From positions 1-64,000 of the forward strand of contig QAKI01000005.1 of assembly GCA_003343905.1 (NCBI GenBank): 64,000 nucleotides of DNA. The letters run 5' to 3'. This stretch comes from Subdoligranulum variabile (lineage in GTDB: Bacteria; Bacillota; Clostridia; Oscillospirales; Ruminococcaceae). Both the position numbers and the translations under genes were made by a program. Position 1 is the first letter of the stretch. Each line of letters starts with the position of its first letter. The notes below the pieces were generated by a model. The model was not told the origin of the DNA. It ran no database searches and saw nothing but the letters and a program-made list of their open reading frames with translations. Shown one piece after another: positions 52,200 to 61,692 of this stretch.

Positions 52200-53920
52200 A
52201 ACGGCGCTGCCGCGCACCGCGCACCGCGCCGCTGACCGTCACCCTGATCGCCGCGGTGGCAACGGCCGTGCTGGTGATGTGCGCGGCCACTTTTCTGCGC
52301 AGCTACCGTGCCGCCGCAGTCGAAAACGCGCGCACCAGCAGCGCCCAGATGGTCAGCCAGGTCGCGGATACGGTCGGCAACTATGTACAAACGCTGGACG
52401 AAACGATCAACGGCGTCATGAAAGAAATGTACGCCACCGAGGACGGCCGCGACGCCTACCTGAACGCCTGGCTGGATGCGCGCAGCGAGGTGGTCGCCGT
52501 GACGACCTACAACGCATCGGGCGCGATGCTGGAATGTTGGGCGCTGGACCATACCCCGCGCACCACGATCCTGCAAAACCTCTCGTTCGATCTTGCCACG
52601 GCGCAGGCCAACCCCGGCGGCTATATCACAGCGCCCCATGTGGAATCCATCTTTGAGGGGTACTATCCCTGGGTGGTCACCATCGTGCGGCCCATGCCCA
52701 ACGGGGTCGATACCCGCTGGGTGGCCGTGGATGTGCGCTTCTCCGGCCTGGGGGTCAGCATCAGCGGCGTGGGCATCGGCCAGCACGGCTACTGCTACCT
52801 GATGGACGACCAGGGCAACATGGTCTACCACCCGCAGCAGCAGCTTTTGTATGCGGGCATCAAAAACGAGGAAAACGAGCGCCTGGCGGCCCAGCCTGAC
52901 GGCACCTATGTGGAAGATACCGTGATCTACAGCGTGCAGAACGTGCCCGCCAGCAATTGGCGGGTAGTGGGCGTCAGTTATATCGACGAAACGGTGAACG
53001 AAAGTTTCGAGCAGATGGCCCGCATCACACTGGGGTCCTCTGCGCTGATCCTGGCGGCGGCGCTGCTGGTGGGGTGGATCATCTCCCATATGCTGAGCCG
53101 CCCGCTGCAGCAGTTGGAAAACGCCATGGAACAGTTTGAGCAGGACGCCGACGGGTTCACCTTCCAGCCGGTGGCCGGCACGCGGGAAGTGCAGGAACTT
53201 TCCGATTCCTTCGGCCACATGGTGGGGCGCATCCAGCGCCTGATGAACACCGTGCGCGAGGAGGAAGTCATCCTGCGCAAAACGGAACTCAAGGCCCTGC
53301 AGGCGCAGATCAATCCCCACTTCCTGTATAATACGCTGGATTCCATCGCCTGGATGTGCGAGCGGGGCAAAAACGCCGACGCCGTCCAGATGGTCCACGC
53401 GCTGGCAAGGCTGTTCCGCATCAGCATCAGCCGCGGCCACGAACTGATCCCCATTGAAAAAGAATTGCAGCACGCGGAATCCTATCTGCTGATCCAGAAG
53501 TTCCGCTATAAGAACCAGTTCACCTACCACTTTACGGTGGACGAATCCTGCCTGCATGATCTGTGCAACAAGATCACGCTGCAGCCCATCATCGAAAACG
53601 CCATCACCCACGGGCTGGACCTGCTGGTGGAACCGGGCCATATCGAGATCGAGGTCTGCGCCGACGGGGACGATGTCCTTTTCAAAGTCAGTGATGACGG
53701 CATCGGCATGCCGCCCGAACAGGTGGAAGAACTGCTCAAAAACGAACCGACCGATCGCACGGGCATCGGCATCAAAAACGTCAACGACCGTCTGCGGATC
53801 TACTTCGGGCCGCAGTACGGCCTGTCCATCGAGAGCGTCCCGGACGAAGGCACGACGGTCACCATCCGTATGCCGCGGGTGCCGGAAGAACGGGAGGGTG
53901 AGTATGATAAGAACCGCTAA
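52196..53920 (+). CDS. YesM-type sensor histidine kinase with Cache sensor
   Basis: 574 residues. Two transmembrane helices (about 13-35 and 283-305) enclose a double-Cache-like external domain (VGIGQHGYCYLMDDQGNMVYHP). A HAMP region follows, then the LytS/YesM kinase core: QINPHFLYNTLDSIAW with the phospho-His, and the ATPase box LQPIIENAITHGLD with SDDGIGMPPE and GIGIKNVNDRL. It is coupled to both neighbours by overlaps (4 bases with the regulator, 17 with the binding protein). Confidence 0.94.
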   Translation: MKRRCRAPRTAPLTVTLIAAVATAVLVMCAATFLRSYRAAAVENARTSSAQMVSQVADTVGNYVQTLDETINGVMKEMYATEDGRDAYLNAWLDARSEVVAVTTYNASGAMLECWALDHTPRTTILQNLSFDLATAQANPGGYITAPHVESIFEGYYPWVVTIVRPMPNGVDTRWVAVDVRFSGLGVSISGVGIGQHGYCYLMDDQGNMVYHPQQQLLYAGIKNEENERLAAQPDGTYVEDTVIYSVQNVPASNWRVVGVSYIDETVNESFEQMARITLGSSALILAAALLVGWIISHMLSRPLQQLENAMEQFEQDADGFTFQPVAGTREVQELSDSFGHMVGRIQRLMNTVREEEVILRKTELKALQAQINPHFLYNTLDSIAWMCERGKNADAVQMVHALARLFRISISRGHELIPIEKELQHAESYLLIQKFRYKNQFTYHFTVDESCLHDLCNKITLQPIIENAITHGLDLLVEPGHIEIEVCADGDDVLFKVSDDGIGMPPEQVEELLKNEPTDRTGIGIKNVNDRLRIYFGPQYGLSIESVPDEGTTVTIRMPRVPEEREGEYDKNR

Positions 53921-54887
53921 AAAAGCCCGCCTGACCGTCCTTCTGCTGGCGCTCTGCCTGCTGGTGGGCTGCACTTCCCTGGCGGCGGCGCCGCCCGCGG
54001 GCACGGCGCGCTATCAGGTGGCGCTGGTGGCAAAATCCACCAAGACCGATTTCTGGAAGGCCGTGTTCGTCGGGGCGGAAGCCGCCGCCACCGAGTACAA
54101 CCTGGATCTGACCATCACCGGCCCTGAGACCGAGGAAGATTACGAAACACAGAACCAGATGATCGAGGAAGCCGTGGAAAACGGCGCCCAGGCGCTGGTG
54201 TTCTCGGCCATCGACTATGACGCCAACGCGCCGGCCATTGAGGAAGCCGCCCGGCAGGGCGTGAAGATCGTAGTCATCGACTCGGCGGTGAACTCGGAAA
54301 ACGTGGCGACCTATATCGGCACCGACAACTACAATGCCGGCAAGATGGCTGCCGAAGCGGCGCTGGCGGGCGTGCCCGGCACGCTGCGGGTGGGCATCGT
54401 GAACTATGATATCAACAGCGCCAACGGCCAGTACCGGGAGCGGGGCGCGATGGATGCGTTTGAAGCCAGCGGCCGCAGCGAGATCGTGGCGACCATCCAC
54501 ACCCTGGCGGAAGCCAACAGCGCCCGGCTGGACACGCTGGATATGCTGCGCGAACACCCGGAGATCAACGTCCTGCTGGCCTTCAACGAACCCACCAGCG
54601 TGGGCGCGGCCCAGGCCGTGCAGGAAATGCACCTGTCCAACGCGCTGTTCATGGTGGCCTTTGACTCCAACCTTGTCACCATCGACGCGCTCCAGACCGG
54701 GGCCGTGGATGCGCTGGTGATCCAGAACACCTACGAGATGGGCTATTTCGGCGTGGAAAGCGCCTACAAGCTGCTGAGCGGGCAGCGCGGCGAGGTGGAA
54801 AGCCACATGGACACAGCCGCCCGGATCGTGGACCGGGATAACCTGTTTGCCCTGGACAGCCAGAAGGTGCTGTTCCCGGTATCCTGA
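53904..54887 (+). CDS. Sugar-type periplasmic-binding lipoprotein
   Basis: 327 residues. Lipoprotein signal with lipobox CLLVGC near residue 24. The rest is a ribose/galactose-type binding protein (Peripla_BP_4): VALVAKSTKTDFWKAVFVGAEAAA, ALVFSAIDYDANAPAIEEA, VVIDSAVNSENVATYIGTDNYNAG and VLLAFNEPTSVGAAQAV. No ATPase or permease gene accompanies it; instead it overlaps the sensor kinase gene by 17 bases. It therefore probably presents a sugar to the kinase (as XylFII does for LytS in clostridia), which is inference. GGGAGGG precedes the ATG at 53904. Confidence 0.92.
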   Translation: MIRTAKKARLTVLLLALCLLVGCTSLAAAPPAGTARYQVALVAKSTKTDFWKAVFVGAEAAATEYNLDLTITGPETEEDYETQNQMIEEAVENGAQALVFSAIDYDANAPAIEEAARQGVKIVVIDSAVNSENVATYIGTDNYNAGKMAAEAALAGVPGTLRVGIVNYDINSANGQYRERGAMDAFEASGRSEIVATIHTLAEANSARLDTLDMLREHPEINVLLAFNEPTSVGAAQAVQEMHLSNALFMVAFDSNLVTIDALQTGAVDALVIQNTYEMGYFGVESAYKLLSGQRGEVESHMDTAARIVDRDNLFALDSQKVLFPVS

Positions 54888-54892
54888 ATAAA

Positions 54893-54929
54893 AAAACTCC
54901 CCCTGAAGCAACGCTTCGGGGGGAGTTTT
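54893..54929. terminator. Bidirectional terminator after the binding-protein gene
   Basis: A 17-bp perfect stem (54893-54909 with 54913-54929) with a 3-base loop, A run left and T run right, between converging operons. Confidence 0.92.
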
Positions 54930-54941
54930 GCTGTACAGGGG

Positions 54942-55514
54942 TTAACGGCGGGGCTTGCGCTTGCGCACGCTGTAGCCGAAGGTGCCCAGGCGGCGGCCCA
55001 GCGCCAGGTAATCCCCGTGGGAATAGACGATCAGCTTGGCGCGGTTCAGGCAGAGTTTGCCGTTTTCATCCAGCAGGCGCTCGTCCACGTCCACTGCCAC
55101 GCACTCAGCCAAAAACAGGTCGTGGCTGCCCAGCGGGATCACCTGGGTGACTTTGCACTCCAGATTGACGGGGCTTTCTTCCAGCAGGACGGTGCCTACC
55201 TTGGCGGCGGGGGCGGGGGTTAGCTTCATGGCGGCGAACTTGTCCACGTCGCGGCCGCTCTTTACGCCGCACCAGTCCACCGCCCGTACCAGGGATTCCG
55301 TGGGCAGGTTGACCACGAACTCACCGCTCTCCCGGATCAGGTGGTGGCTGTAGCGTTCGGGCCGGATGCTGATGGAAAGCATCGGCGGCTGGGTGCAGAT
55401 GGTGCCGCACCAGCCCACGGTGATCAGATTCGGTTTTTCGGGGCTGCCGCAGCTTACCAGCACCGGCGGCTCGGGATTGAGCAGGGTGGAACCCTTCCAT
55501 ACCTGGCGGCTCAT
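54942..55514 (-). CDS. Flavin reductase-like FMN-binding protein
   Basis: 190 residues, split-barrel FMN-binding domain of the flavin reductase family: LITVGWCGTICTQPPMLSISIRPERYSHHLI at the flavin site and GEFVVNLPTESLV. Relatives reduce flavins or act as iron/flavin-dependent reductases in anaerobes. Its ATG overlaps the stop of the glycosyltransferase gene (ATGA), with AGGAGGAGGA upstream. Why a flavin reductase should be coupled to a glycosyltransferase is unclear. A Lys/Arg-rich end (RKRKPRR). Confidence 0.9.
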   Translation of the reverse strand: MSRQVWKGSTLLNPEPPVLVSCGSPEKPNLITVGWCGTICTQPPMLSISIRPERYSHHLIRESGEFVVNLPTESLVRAVDWCGVKSGRDVDKFAAMKLTPAPAAKVGTVLLEESPVNLECKVTQVIPLGSHDLFLAECVAVDVDERLLDENGKLCLNRAKLIVYSHGDYLALGRRLGTFGYSVRKRKPRR

Positions 55515-56497
55515 GCGTCCTCCTCCTCATGTTTCGGGAAATTCGGGGTCGTTTCGCTGATGATGTAGCGTGGGCGGTGCTTGGTCTCCATGTAGATCTT
55601 GCCGATGTATTCGCCGATGACGCCCAGGCAGATCAACTGCACGCCGGACACGAAGCAGATGATGCTCGTGGTGCTGGCCCAGCCGGACACCGTCATGCCC
55701 AGCGCGGCTTCGATGACGGCCCACAGTACGCCAAGAAAGCTGACGACCGCCACGAAGACGCCGAACCCGGTGATGAACCGGATGGGCTTGATGGACAGGC
55801 TGGTGATGCCGTCAAAGGCCAGCGACAGCATTTTGGACAGGGGATAGTGGCTCTCCCCGGCCAGGCGCTCGTGGCGCTCGTAACTCACGCAGGTGGACTT
55901 GAAGCCGACCAGCGGGACCATGCCGCGTAAATACAGGTTCACTTCCTTGAATTTGGCGAACTCATGCAGCACGCGGGCGCTCATCAGGCGGTAGTCCGCA
56001 TGGTTGTAGACCACCTCGGCCCCCATGGCGTTGAGCAGCTTGTAGAAACTTTCAGCCGTGAAACGCTTGAAGAAAGTGTCGGTGTCCCGTTTGCTGCGCA
56101 CGCCGTACACCACGTCGCAGCCATCCAGATAAGCGTCCACCATGGCGTCCATGGCGTTGATGTCGTCCTGCCCGTCGCAGTCGATGGAGATCGTGATGTC
56201 GCAGCGGTCCCGCGCTTCCATAAGCCCCGCCAGCACGGCGTTCTGGTGGCCGCGGTTGCGGCTCTGGCTGATGCCCGCGTAGTGCGGGTCAGTGGCCGCA
56301 AGCTGCTGGATGATCTCCCAGGTCTTGTCCTTGGAGCCGTCGTTGACGAACAGCACCCGGCTGTCCGGGCTGATCTTGCCGCGTTCCGCCAGTTGGGTGA
56401 TCTTTTGCAGGAACAGCGGCGCGGTGATGGGCAGGACCTCCTGCTCGTTGTAGCAGGGGATCACGATGTACAAAACGGGATTCTGGCGGTTTTCCAT
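55511..56497 (-). CDS. GtrB/DPM1-like family 2 glycosyltransferase
   Basis: 328 residues. GT2 domain (1-230) with IVIPCYNEQEVLP, the metal-binding DxD-type SIDCDGQDD, and the SQSRNRGHQNAVLAGL segment; two C-terminal helices (about 245-268 and 278-302) anchor it. Such enzymes load glucose or mannose onto polyprenyl phosphate, to be used by a GT-C partner. The next gene upstream (56507-58150) is a polytopic GT-C-like protein, a fitting partner. Same transcript; 9 bases apart. Confidence 0.94.
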   Translation of the reverse strand: MENRQNPVLYIVIPCYNEQEVLPITAPLFLQKITQLAERGKISPDSRVLFVNDGSKDKTWEIIQQLAATDPHYAGISQSRNRGHQNAVLAGLMEARDRCDITISIDCDGQDDINAMDAMVDAYLDGCDVVYGVRSKRDTDTFFKRFTAESFYKLLNAMGAEVVYNHADYRLMSARVLHEFAKFKEVNLYLRGMVPLVGFKSTCVSYERHERLAGESHYPLSKMLSLAFDGITSLSIKPIRFITGFGVFVAVVSFLGVLWAVIEAALGMTVSGWASTTSIICFVSGVQLICLGVIGEYIGKIYMETKHRPRYIISETTPNFPKHEEEDA

Positions 56498-56506
56498 AGT
56501 GGCACC

Positions 56507-58150
56507 TCAATCAGAAAAATCTGTGCGCATGGCTTCGTAGGACGGATAGCCGACTGCGATATAGTTTTCGTCCTCGTATTCTACGGTGCCTTCCGTCAGG
56601 CACCGGGAAGCGGTCTCATATTCGCCCTCGGCCTTGTTGAAGAACAGGAAAACCGGGCCTTCGGGCTTGGTGGTCAGATGGTCGGCGGTCTGCATCCATT
56701 CATACAGGTCGTCGGGGTCGGTGATGTCGCCGGGGTGCCATACCCGGATATCGAATGCACCGTTGGAGAGTTCCACCATCACGTTGGCGTTCCAGAAGGT
56801 GGCGTATCCTTCGGTGTACCCGGCGACCCGCAGCGCCGCGACGGCGGCCTCCTGGCTGGCGGTCATGTTTTTCGGCCAGAGGTCGGTGTAATAGTCGTTG
56901 CCGCACCACAGCAGCAGGGCCGCCATGCCGCCCAGCAGGGTTCCGCGCCACAGGCGGCAGCGGGGCAGGCGGTACAGGTAATCCACCGCCACCGGCATCA
57001 TCAGCACTACGACGGGGATGTTGTAGCGGGTGTAGTACACCATATCGGTGAAAAGGTACAAGCCCTCATACACCACAAAGGCAAAGAAAGACAGCAGGTA
57101 GAAAACACGTTCAAAGAAGGTGTAGCGCTGCGGATGCCGTGCCAGCGAAATATAAGCGCATACGATGATGAGCAGGGCACAGAAGCAGAATACATTGTAG
57201 AAGATCTGGGGCGAGGTAACGTATTCGCCGGTCTGGAAACCGAAACTCTCCAGCCAGCCGAAGAACAGCCGTTCCACCCGCTCCCCGTCAAAGTCCGTGA
57301 AGTGGATGCCTTCCTGGCTGGAAAAGTGGTATATGTAGCGCAATACCCGCGTGTTGACCAGCCAGCCGCCCAGTGTGGCGGCAGTTGCCAGCAGACTGCC
57401 GGTCAGCAGCCTGCGTTCCGGCACGGCCAGCCCCGGCAAGGTGCGGCCGGGCTGCGGCGCAGAGTAAACGAAGCAGAGGAACAGCGCGGTGAGGGTCAGC
57501 GGAAGATAGAAGGTAAGGACCTGCCGCAGACCGCCCAGCCCGATCACGAAGGAAAACAGGGTCAGGAACACCAGCAGGGCGATGCGCACCGGGCGCTTTT
57601 TACAGCGGATGTACTGGAACAGTACGCCGCAGCACAGGAACGCCGCGAACAGGTGCGGCGGATAGCTGACGGTCAACAGCGTGATGCGGAAATATACGTC
57701 CGACACCGGGGTGACCAGCAGCGTTCCGATGGCGGGGAACAGGTGCCCGATCCCGGCCTGACGGCAGAAATACCAGCAGGAAGCCAGCATCCCCAACAGG
57801 ATGATGGCGGTGCCGATGGTACGGACCTGCAGCCAGTTGTCGGACAGGAAGAACAGCGGCGCAAAGACCAGGTGGTTGTGGAAAATGCGCAGTTCCGTTG
57901 AATAGAACCAGTTCGTGGTCAACAGGGCGTGTTCTTGCCGCAGGCGGTAACTCAGCAGCAGATCGCTGCTCATGTCAGAATCCAGCAGATAATACATCCG
58001 GCCCTGGATGACCTGCCAGGTGCGCAGGCAGGCATAGATCAGGCAGGCCCAGGTCAGGATCAGCCACAGAGTATGCCAGATATGTTCACGTTGAAAAGCG
58101 GTTTGCAGCCGCGCAGAAAGGCGCTGCTTTTGTTGATGCAGGGACACCAT
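56507..58150 (-). CDS. Polytopic GT-C-like membrane protein
   Basis: 547 residues with about ten helices, the first at about 26-45. The first external loop holds YLLDSDMSSDLLLSYRL, an Asp-rich region like the catalytic loop of GT-C glycosyltransferases, and a second loop YSTELRIFHNHLVFAPLFF. The C-terminal 110 residues are outside and soluble. With the adjacent GtrB-like enzyme it probably moves a sugar from polyprenyl phosphate to a surface polymer (inferred). GGGAGGA precedes the ATG. Its promoter overlaps the end of the Crp/Fnr gene. Confidence 0.82.
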   Translation of the reverse strand: MVSLHQQKQRLSARLQTAFQREHIWHTLWLILTWACLIYACLRTWQVIQGRMYYLLDSDMSSDLLLSYRLRQEHALLTTNWFYSTELRIFHNHLVFAPLFFLSDNWLQVRTIGTAIILLGMLASCWYFCRQAGIGHLFPAIGTLLVTPVSDVYFRITLLTVSYPPHLFAAFLCCGVLFQYIRCKKRPVRIALLVFLTLFSFVIGLGGLRQVLTFYLPLTLTALFLCFVYSAPQPGRTLPGLAVPERRLLTGSLLATAATLGGWLVNTRVLRYIYHFSSQEGIHFTDFDGERVERLFFGWLESFGFQTGEYVTSPQIFYNVFCFCALLIIVCAYISLARHPQRYTFFERVFYLLSFFAFVVYEGLYLFTDMVYYTRYNIPVVVLMMPVAVDYLYRLPRCRLWRGTLLGGMAALLLWCGNDYYTDLWPKNMTASQEAAVAALRVAGYTEGYATFWNANVMVELSNGAFDIRVWHPGDITDPDDLYEWMQTADHLTTKPEGPVFLFFNKAEGEYETASRCLTEGTVEYEDENYIAVGYPSYEAMRTDFSD

Positions 58151-58209
58151 ACGATCCTCCCACAGATTGCTGTATGGGCGGCGCAGGGAAAACCGCCCAA
58201 AGATGACTT

Positions 58210-58239
58210 ATTATAACACAGAAAAAGCAAAAACTGCAA
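58210..58239 (-). promoter_or_regulatory. Promoter of the GT-C / GtrB / flavin reductase operon
   Basis: Minus-strand TTGCAG (58234-58239) and TATAAT (58210-58215), 18 bp apart, about 60 bases before the start at 58150. Confidence 0.7.
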
Positions 58240-58242
58240 TCG

Positions 58243-58932
58243 TCATAGCGCGCCGCGCAGTTTTTCCGGGGCGGGCAGCTTGAAGCTGCGGCGGAAAAGC
58301 TGCACCAGCCCTTCTTCCTGCATGCGGCTCAGTTCCCGGCACAGGGCGCTGCGGTCGCAGTTCAGGTAGGAGGCCAGGTCTGCCCGCGTCAGCGGCGTGG
58401 TGAAGGTATCGGCCCCCGCCAGTTCCCGCTGTTCCAGCAGCCACAGGCAGATGCGCCCGCGCAGGCTTTTGCAGCACAGCAGTTCCAGCCGCCGGTCCAG
58501 CGCAAAATATTTGGCGCTGATGGTATCCAGCCAGTTGTGCAGCAGCTGCATATGCGCCCCGTGCATGGCCGCGCAGGGGCGCAGCAGTGCCTCACAGGGC
58601 AGGTAAAGCACCTGGCAGGGCTGTGCGGCGCTGACAGTTACCGGGCTTTTGTTGCGCCCGCCCGCCAGCACGTCGGCAAACACGCCGCCGGGCCCCATGT
58701 GGGTCATCACAACGGCGCTGCCGTCCGGCATGGGCTTGGCGGCGGTGATCTCCCCCTCCAGCACGATGCCCAGTTCTTTCGTCTCGTACCCGGCCAGCAG
58801 CAGCAGTTCGCCGCGCTCGTACCGGCGCACACGCGGGGAAAAACACGCCATCAGCGTGTCCAGGTCGGCGTCGCTCATGCCGCAGAACAGGCTGGTGCGG
58901 CGCAGGGTGGGATAGTAGGCGGTGTAGTCCAT
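58243..58932 (-). CDS. Crp/Fnr-family transcriptional regulator
   Basis: 229 residues. N-terminal cyclic-nucleotide-binding-type beta-barrel (about 15-130; YERGELLLLAGYETKELGIVLEGEITA) without an Fnr-type cysteine cluster, a dimer helix, and a C-terminal winged helix (about 165-225) with LTRADLASYLNCDRSALCRELSRMQEEGLV. The start at 58932 has GAGGAG upstream. It is divergent from the NitT/TauT-type importer, with an 18-bp palindrome between the two starts, so it likely controls both. The effector is unknown. Confidence 0.92.
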   Translation of the reverse strand: MDYTAYYPTLRRTSLFCGMSDADLDTLMACFSPRVRRYERGELLLLAGYETKELGIVLEGEITAAKPMPDGSAVVMTHMGPGGVFADVLAGGRNKSPVTVSAAQPCQVLYLPCEALLRPCAAMHGAHMQLLHNWLDTISAKYFALDRRLELLCCKSLRGRICLWLLEQRELAGADTFTTPLTRADLASYLNCDRSALCRELSRMQEEGLVQLFRRSFKLPAPEKLRGAL

Positions 58933-58950
58933 GGCGCTCCTCAGGTATTG

Positions 58951-58968
58951 CTGTTGCCTGTGCAACAG
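58951..58968. promoter_or_regulatory. 18-bp palindrome, probable Crp/Fnr-type operator
   Basis: CTGTTGC-CTGT-GCAACAG: two perfect 7-base arms around 4 bases, the same overall plan as Crp/Fnr sites (5-7-base arms, 4-6-base gap). It overlaps the -35 region expected for the importer promoter (TATAGT at 58984-58989) and lies 19 bases before the regulator's start on the other strand. Confidence 0.72.
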
Positions 58969-59029
58969 ACATTTTTTTAACATTATAGTATAGTGGGGCC
59001 GCAAAAGCAATAAGGAGGAAAATTCAACT

Positions 59030-60070
59030 ATGAAATGCAAGCGTATTCTGGCCGCCGTCATGGCGGCGGCTTTGAGCCTTTCTGTGGCGGGCTGCGGCGC
59101 CGCGTCCTCTTCTTCGGAAGCATCCTCTGCGGCATCGTCCGCGCCTGCTGCGTCCCCGGCGGCGGAACCTTCCGCCAGCCCGGAGACCGCGGGCACGGGG
59201 CTGCGCGTCGCGGGTCTGAAAGGCCCCACCACCATGGGCCTTGTGAACCTGATGGACAGCAGCGAGGGTGACGGGTACACCTTTACCATGTACGGCGCGG
59301 CGGACGAGATCGTGCCCCTGCTGGTCAAGGGCGAACTGGACGCGGCGGCCATCCCGGCCAATCTGGCTGCGACCCTCTACCAAAAGACCAACGGCGAGGT
59401 GGAAGTCGCCTGTGTGAATACGCTGGGCGTTCTTTATATTCTGGAAAACGGCGACAGCGTCCAGTCGGTGGCGGACCTGAAAGGGCAGACCATCGTGACC
59501 ACCGGCAAGGGCACCACGCCGGAATATGTGCTGCGCTATGTCCTGCGCGAGAACGGCCTTGATCCCGACAGCGACGTGACCATCGAATATTGCAGCGAAG
59601 CCACCGAGGCACTCAGTCAGGTGCAGGCGGGCCAGGCGTCCATCGCCATGCTGCCGCAGCCCTTTGTGACCAGCGCCCTGTCCCAGGTCGAGGGGCTGCG
59701 CGTGGCGCTGGATATGAGCGAGGAATGGGAAAAGGTGGCCGGTTCCCAGCTGGTGACCGGCGTGCTGGCGGTGCGCAAGGACGCCGTGGAAGCAGACCCC
59801 GACGCTTTCACCGCGTTCCTGGACGGCTACGCGGCCAGCGTGGAAGCGGCCAACACCGACCTGGAAGGCACGGCGGCGCTGTGCGAAAGCTACGGCATCG
59901 TGGCAAAGGCTGCCCTGGCCCAGAAGGCCCTGCCCGAATGCAACATCGTGTTCGAGACCGGTGAACAGATGAAGACCGACCTGACGAACTATTTCCAGGT
60001 GCTGTATGACGCCGACCCCGCCAGCGTGGGCGGCGCACTGCCCGGCGATGACTTCTACTATAGCGTCTAA
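59030..60070 (+). CDS. NitT/TauT-type ABC importer, substrate-binding lipoprotein
   Basis: 346 residues. Lipobox SVAGC near residue 22, then a Ser/Ala/Pro linker (to about 55). The binding domain has the SsuA/TauA/ThiY-like fold: LRVAGLKGPTTMGLVNLM, ADEIVPLLVKGELDAAAIPANLA, ADLKGQTIVTTGKGTTPEYVLRYVL. Substrates in this family include sulfonates, nitrate, pyrimidine precursors of thiamine and others; none can be singled out here. GGAGGA precedes the ATG. First gene of a three-gene importer operon. Confidence 0.92.
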   Translation: MKCKRILAAVMAAALSLSVAGCGAASSSSEASSAASSAPAASPAAEPSASPETAGTGLRVAGLKGPTTMGLVNLMDSSEGDGYTFTMYGAADEIVPLLVKGELDAAAIPANLAATLYQKTNGEVEVACVNTLGVLYILENGDSVQSVADLKGQTIVTTGKGTTPEYVLRYVLRENGLDPDSDVTIEYCSEATEALSQVQAGQASIAMLPQPFVTSALSQVEGLRVALDMSEEWEKVAGSQLVTGVLAVRKDAVEADPDAFTAFLDGYAASVEAANTDLEGTAALCESYGIVAKAALAQKALPECNIVFETGEQMKTDLTNYFQVLYDADPASVGGALPGDDFYYSV

Positions 60071-60817
60071 ACGCTGGGAACGGCTGGCGGTGCTGGCCGT
60101 CTGGGTGATCATTTGGCAGATCGCCGCCATGACCCTGGGGCACGGCGGGCTGTTCCTGGCCACGCCGCTGCAAACGCTGGGGGCGCTGGTGAAGCTGGCG
60201 CCTACGGCGGAGTTCTGGCAGCGCATCGCCTTCAGCGCCCTACGCATCCTGGCGGGCTTCGTGCTGGCCGTGGCGGGCGGGCTGCTGCTGGGGGCGGCGG
60301 GGGCGCGCTGGCGCGGTGTGCGCCTGTTTGCGGACCCTGTCATGCAGCTTATCCGGGCCATGCCGGTGGCCAGCTTTGTCATTCTGGCGCTGCTTTGGGT
60401 CCGGGGCGAGAACCTTTCGGTAGTCGTCAGCTTTACCCATGTGCTGCCGGTGGTCTACGCCGGGGTGCTGGCGGGCATTGCGGACACCGACCCCCAACTG
60501 CTGGAAATGGTACGGGTCTACCGGCTGCCTCTGACGGCGCGGCTGCGCTATATCTGGCTGCCGGGCATCTTCCCGTCTTTCTGTGAAAGCTGCATCGCCG
60601 CCATGGGCATGTGCTGGAAAAGCGGCGTTTCCGCCGAGGTCATCGGTCTGCCGGACCACTCGGTGGGCGATGCGCTCTACCGCGCCAAGATCACGCTGTC
60701 CACCCCCGACGTGTTCGCGTGGACGCTGGTGATCGTGGTACTGTCGGCTCTGCTTTCGTCGGGGGCGGCGCGGCTGCTGCGCGCGGCCAAAACACGCCTT
60801 TGCGGGGAGGTGCGGGC

Positions 60818-60821
<4 letters not shown>
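60048..60821 (+). CDS. NitT/TauT-type ABC importer, permease
   Basis: 257 residues with six helices. The coupling segment reads LLEMVRVYRLPLTARLRYIWLPGIFPSF, the EAA-type loop of binding-protein-dependent importers. The start is taken at 60048, 23 bases inside the binding-protein gene; there is no strong ribosome site there, so translation probably depends on coupling. An in-frame ATG at 60006 is an alternative. Confidence 0.9.
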
Positions 60822-61405
<584 letters not shown>

Positions 61406-61480
61406 ACGGTGGCCTGCCGGGATGCCCTGTCCCAAGGCGTTTTACTTTCAAAGGTCCATAAGACATCCACGATAGATGAA

Positions 61481-61508
61481 GGGCGCAGGCGGGAAACCGC
61501 CTGCGCCC
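61481..61508 (+). terminator. Terminator of the ABC importer operon
   Basis: A perfect 12-bp GC-rich stem (61481-61492 with 61497-61508) closed by a GAAA tetraloop, followed by TCGTGCTTTT. Confidence 0.85.
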
Positions 61509-61560
61509 TCGTGCTTTTGCATTCTAAATCAATGGATAAGACACTTTGCGCAAAAGATAT

Positions 61561-61602
61561 AAAAAGCCGGTAACCGCATTTTTGATGTGCGTGTTATCGG
61601 CT
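61561..61602 (-). terminator. Terminator of the MarR-acetyltransferase operon
   Basis: AGCCGGTAAC (61565-61574) pairs with GTTATCGGCT (61593-61602) with one mismatch/wobble; on the minus strand five T follow (A run at 61561-61565). The 90 bases between it and the stop at 61693 hold nothing recognised. Confidence 0.75.
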
Positions 61603-61692
61603 CTAAATCTGTGCGCCCGGCTCCTGCATAACGGATATACGAAGCTGCTTTACGGGGATGGGGCTTACACTTGCGCCACAGGGGCTTGTATG

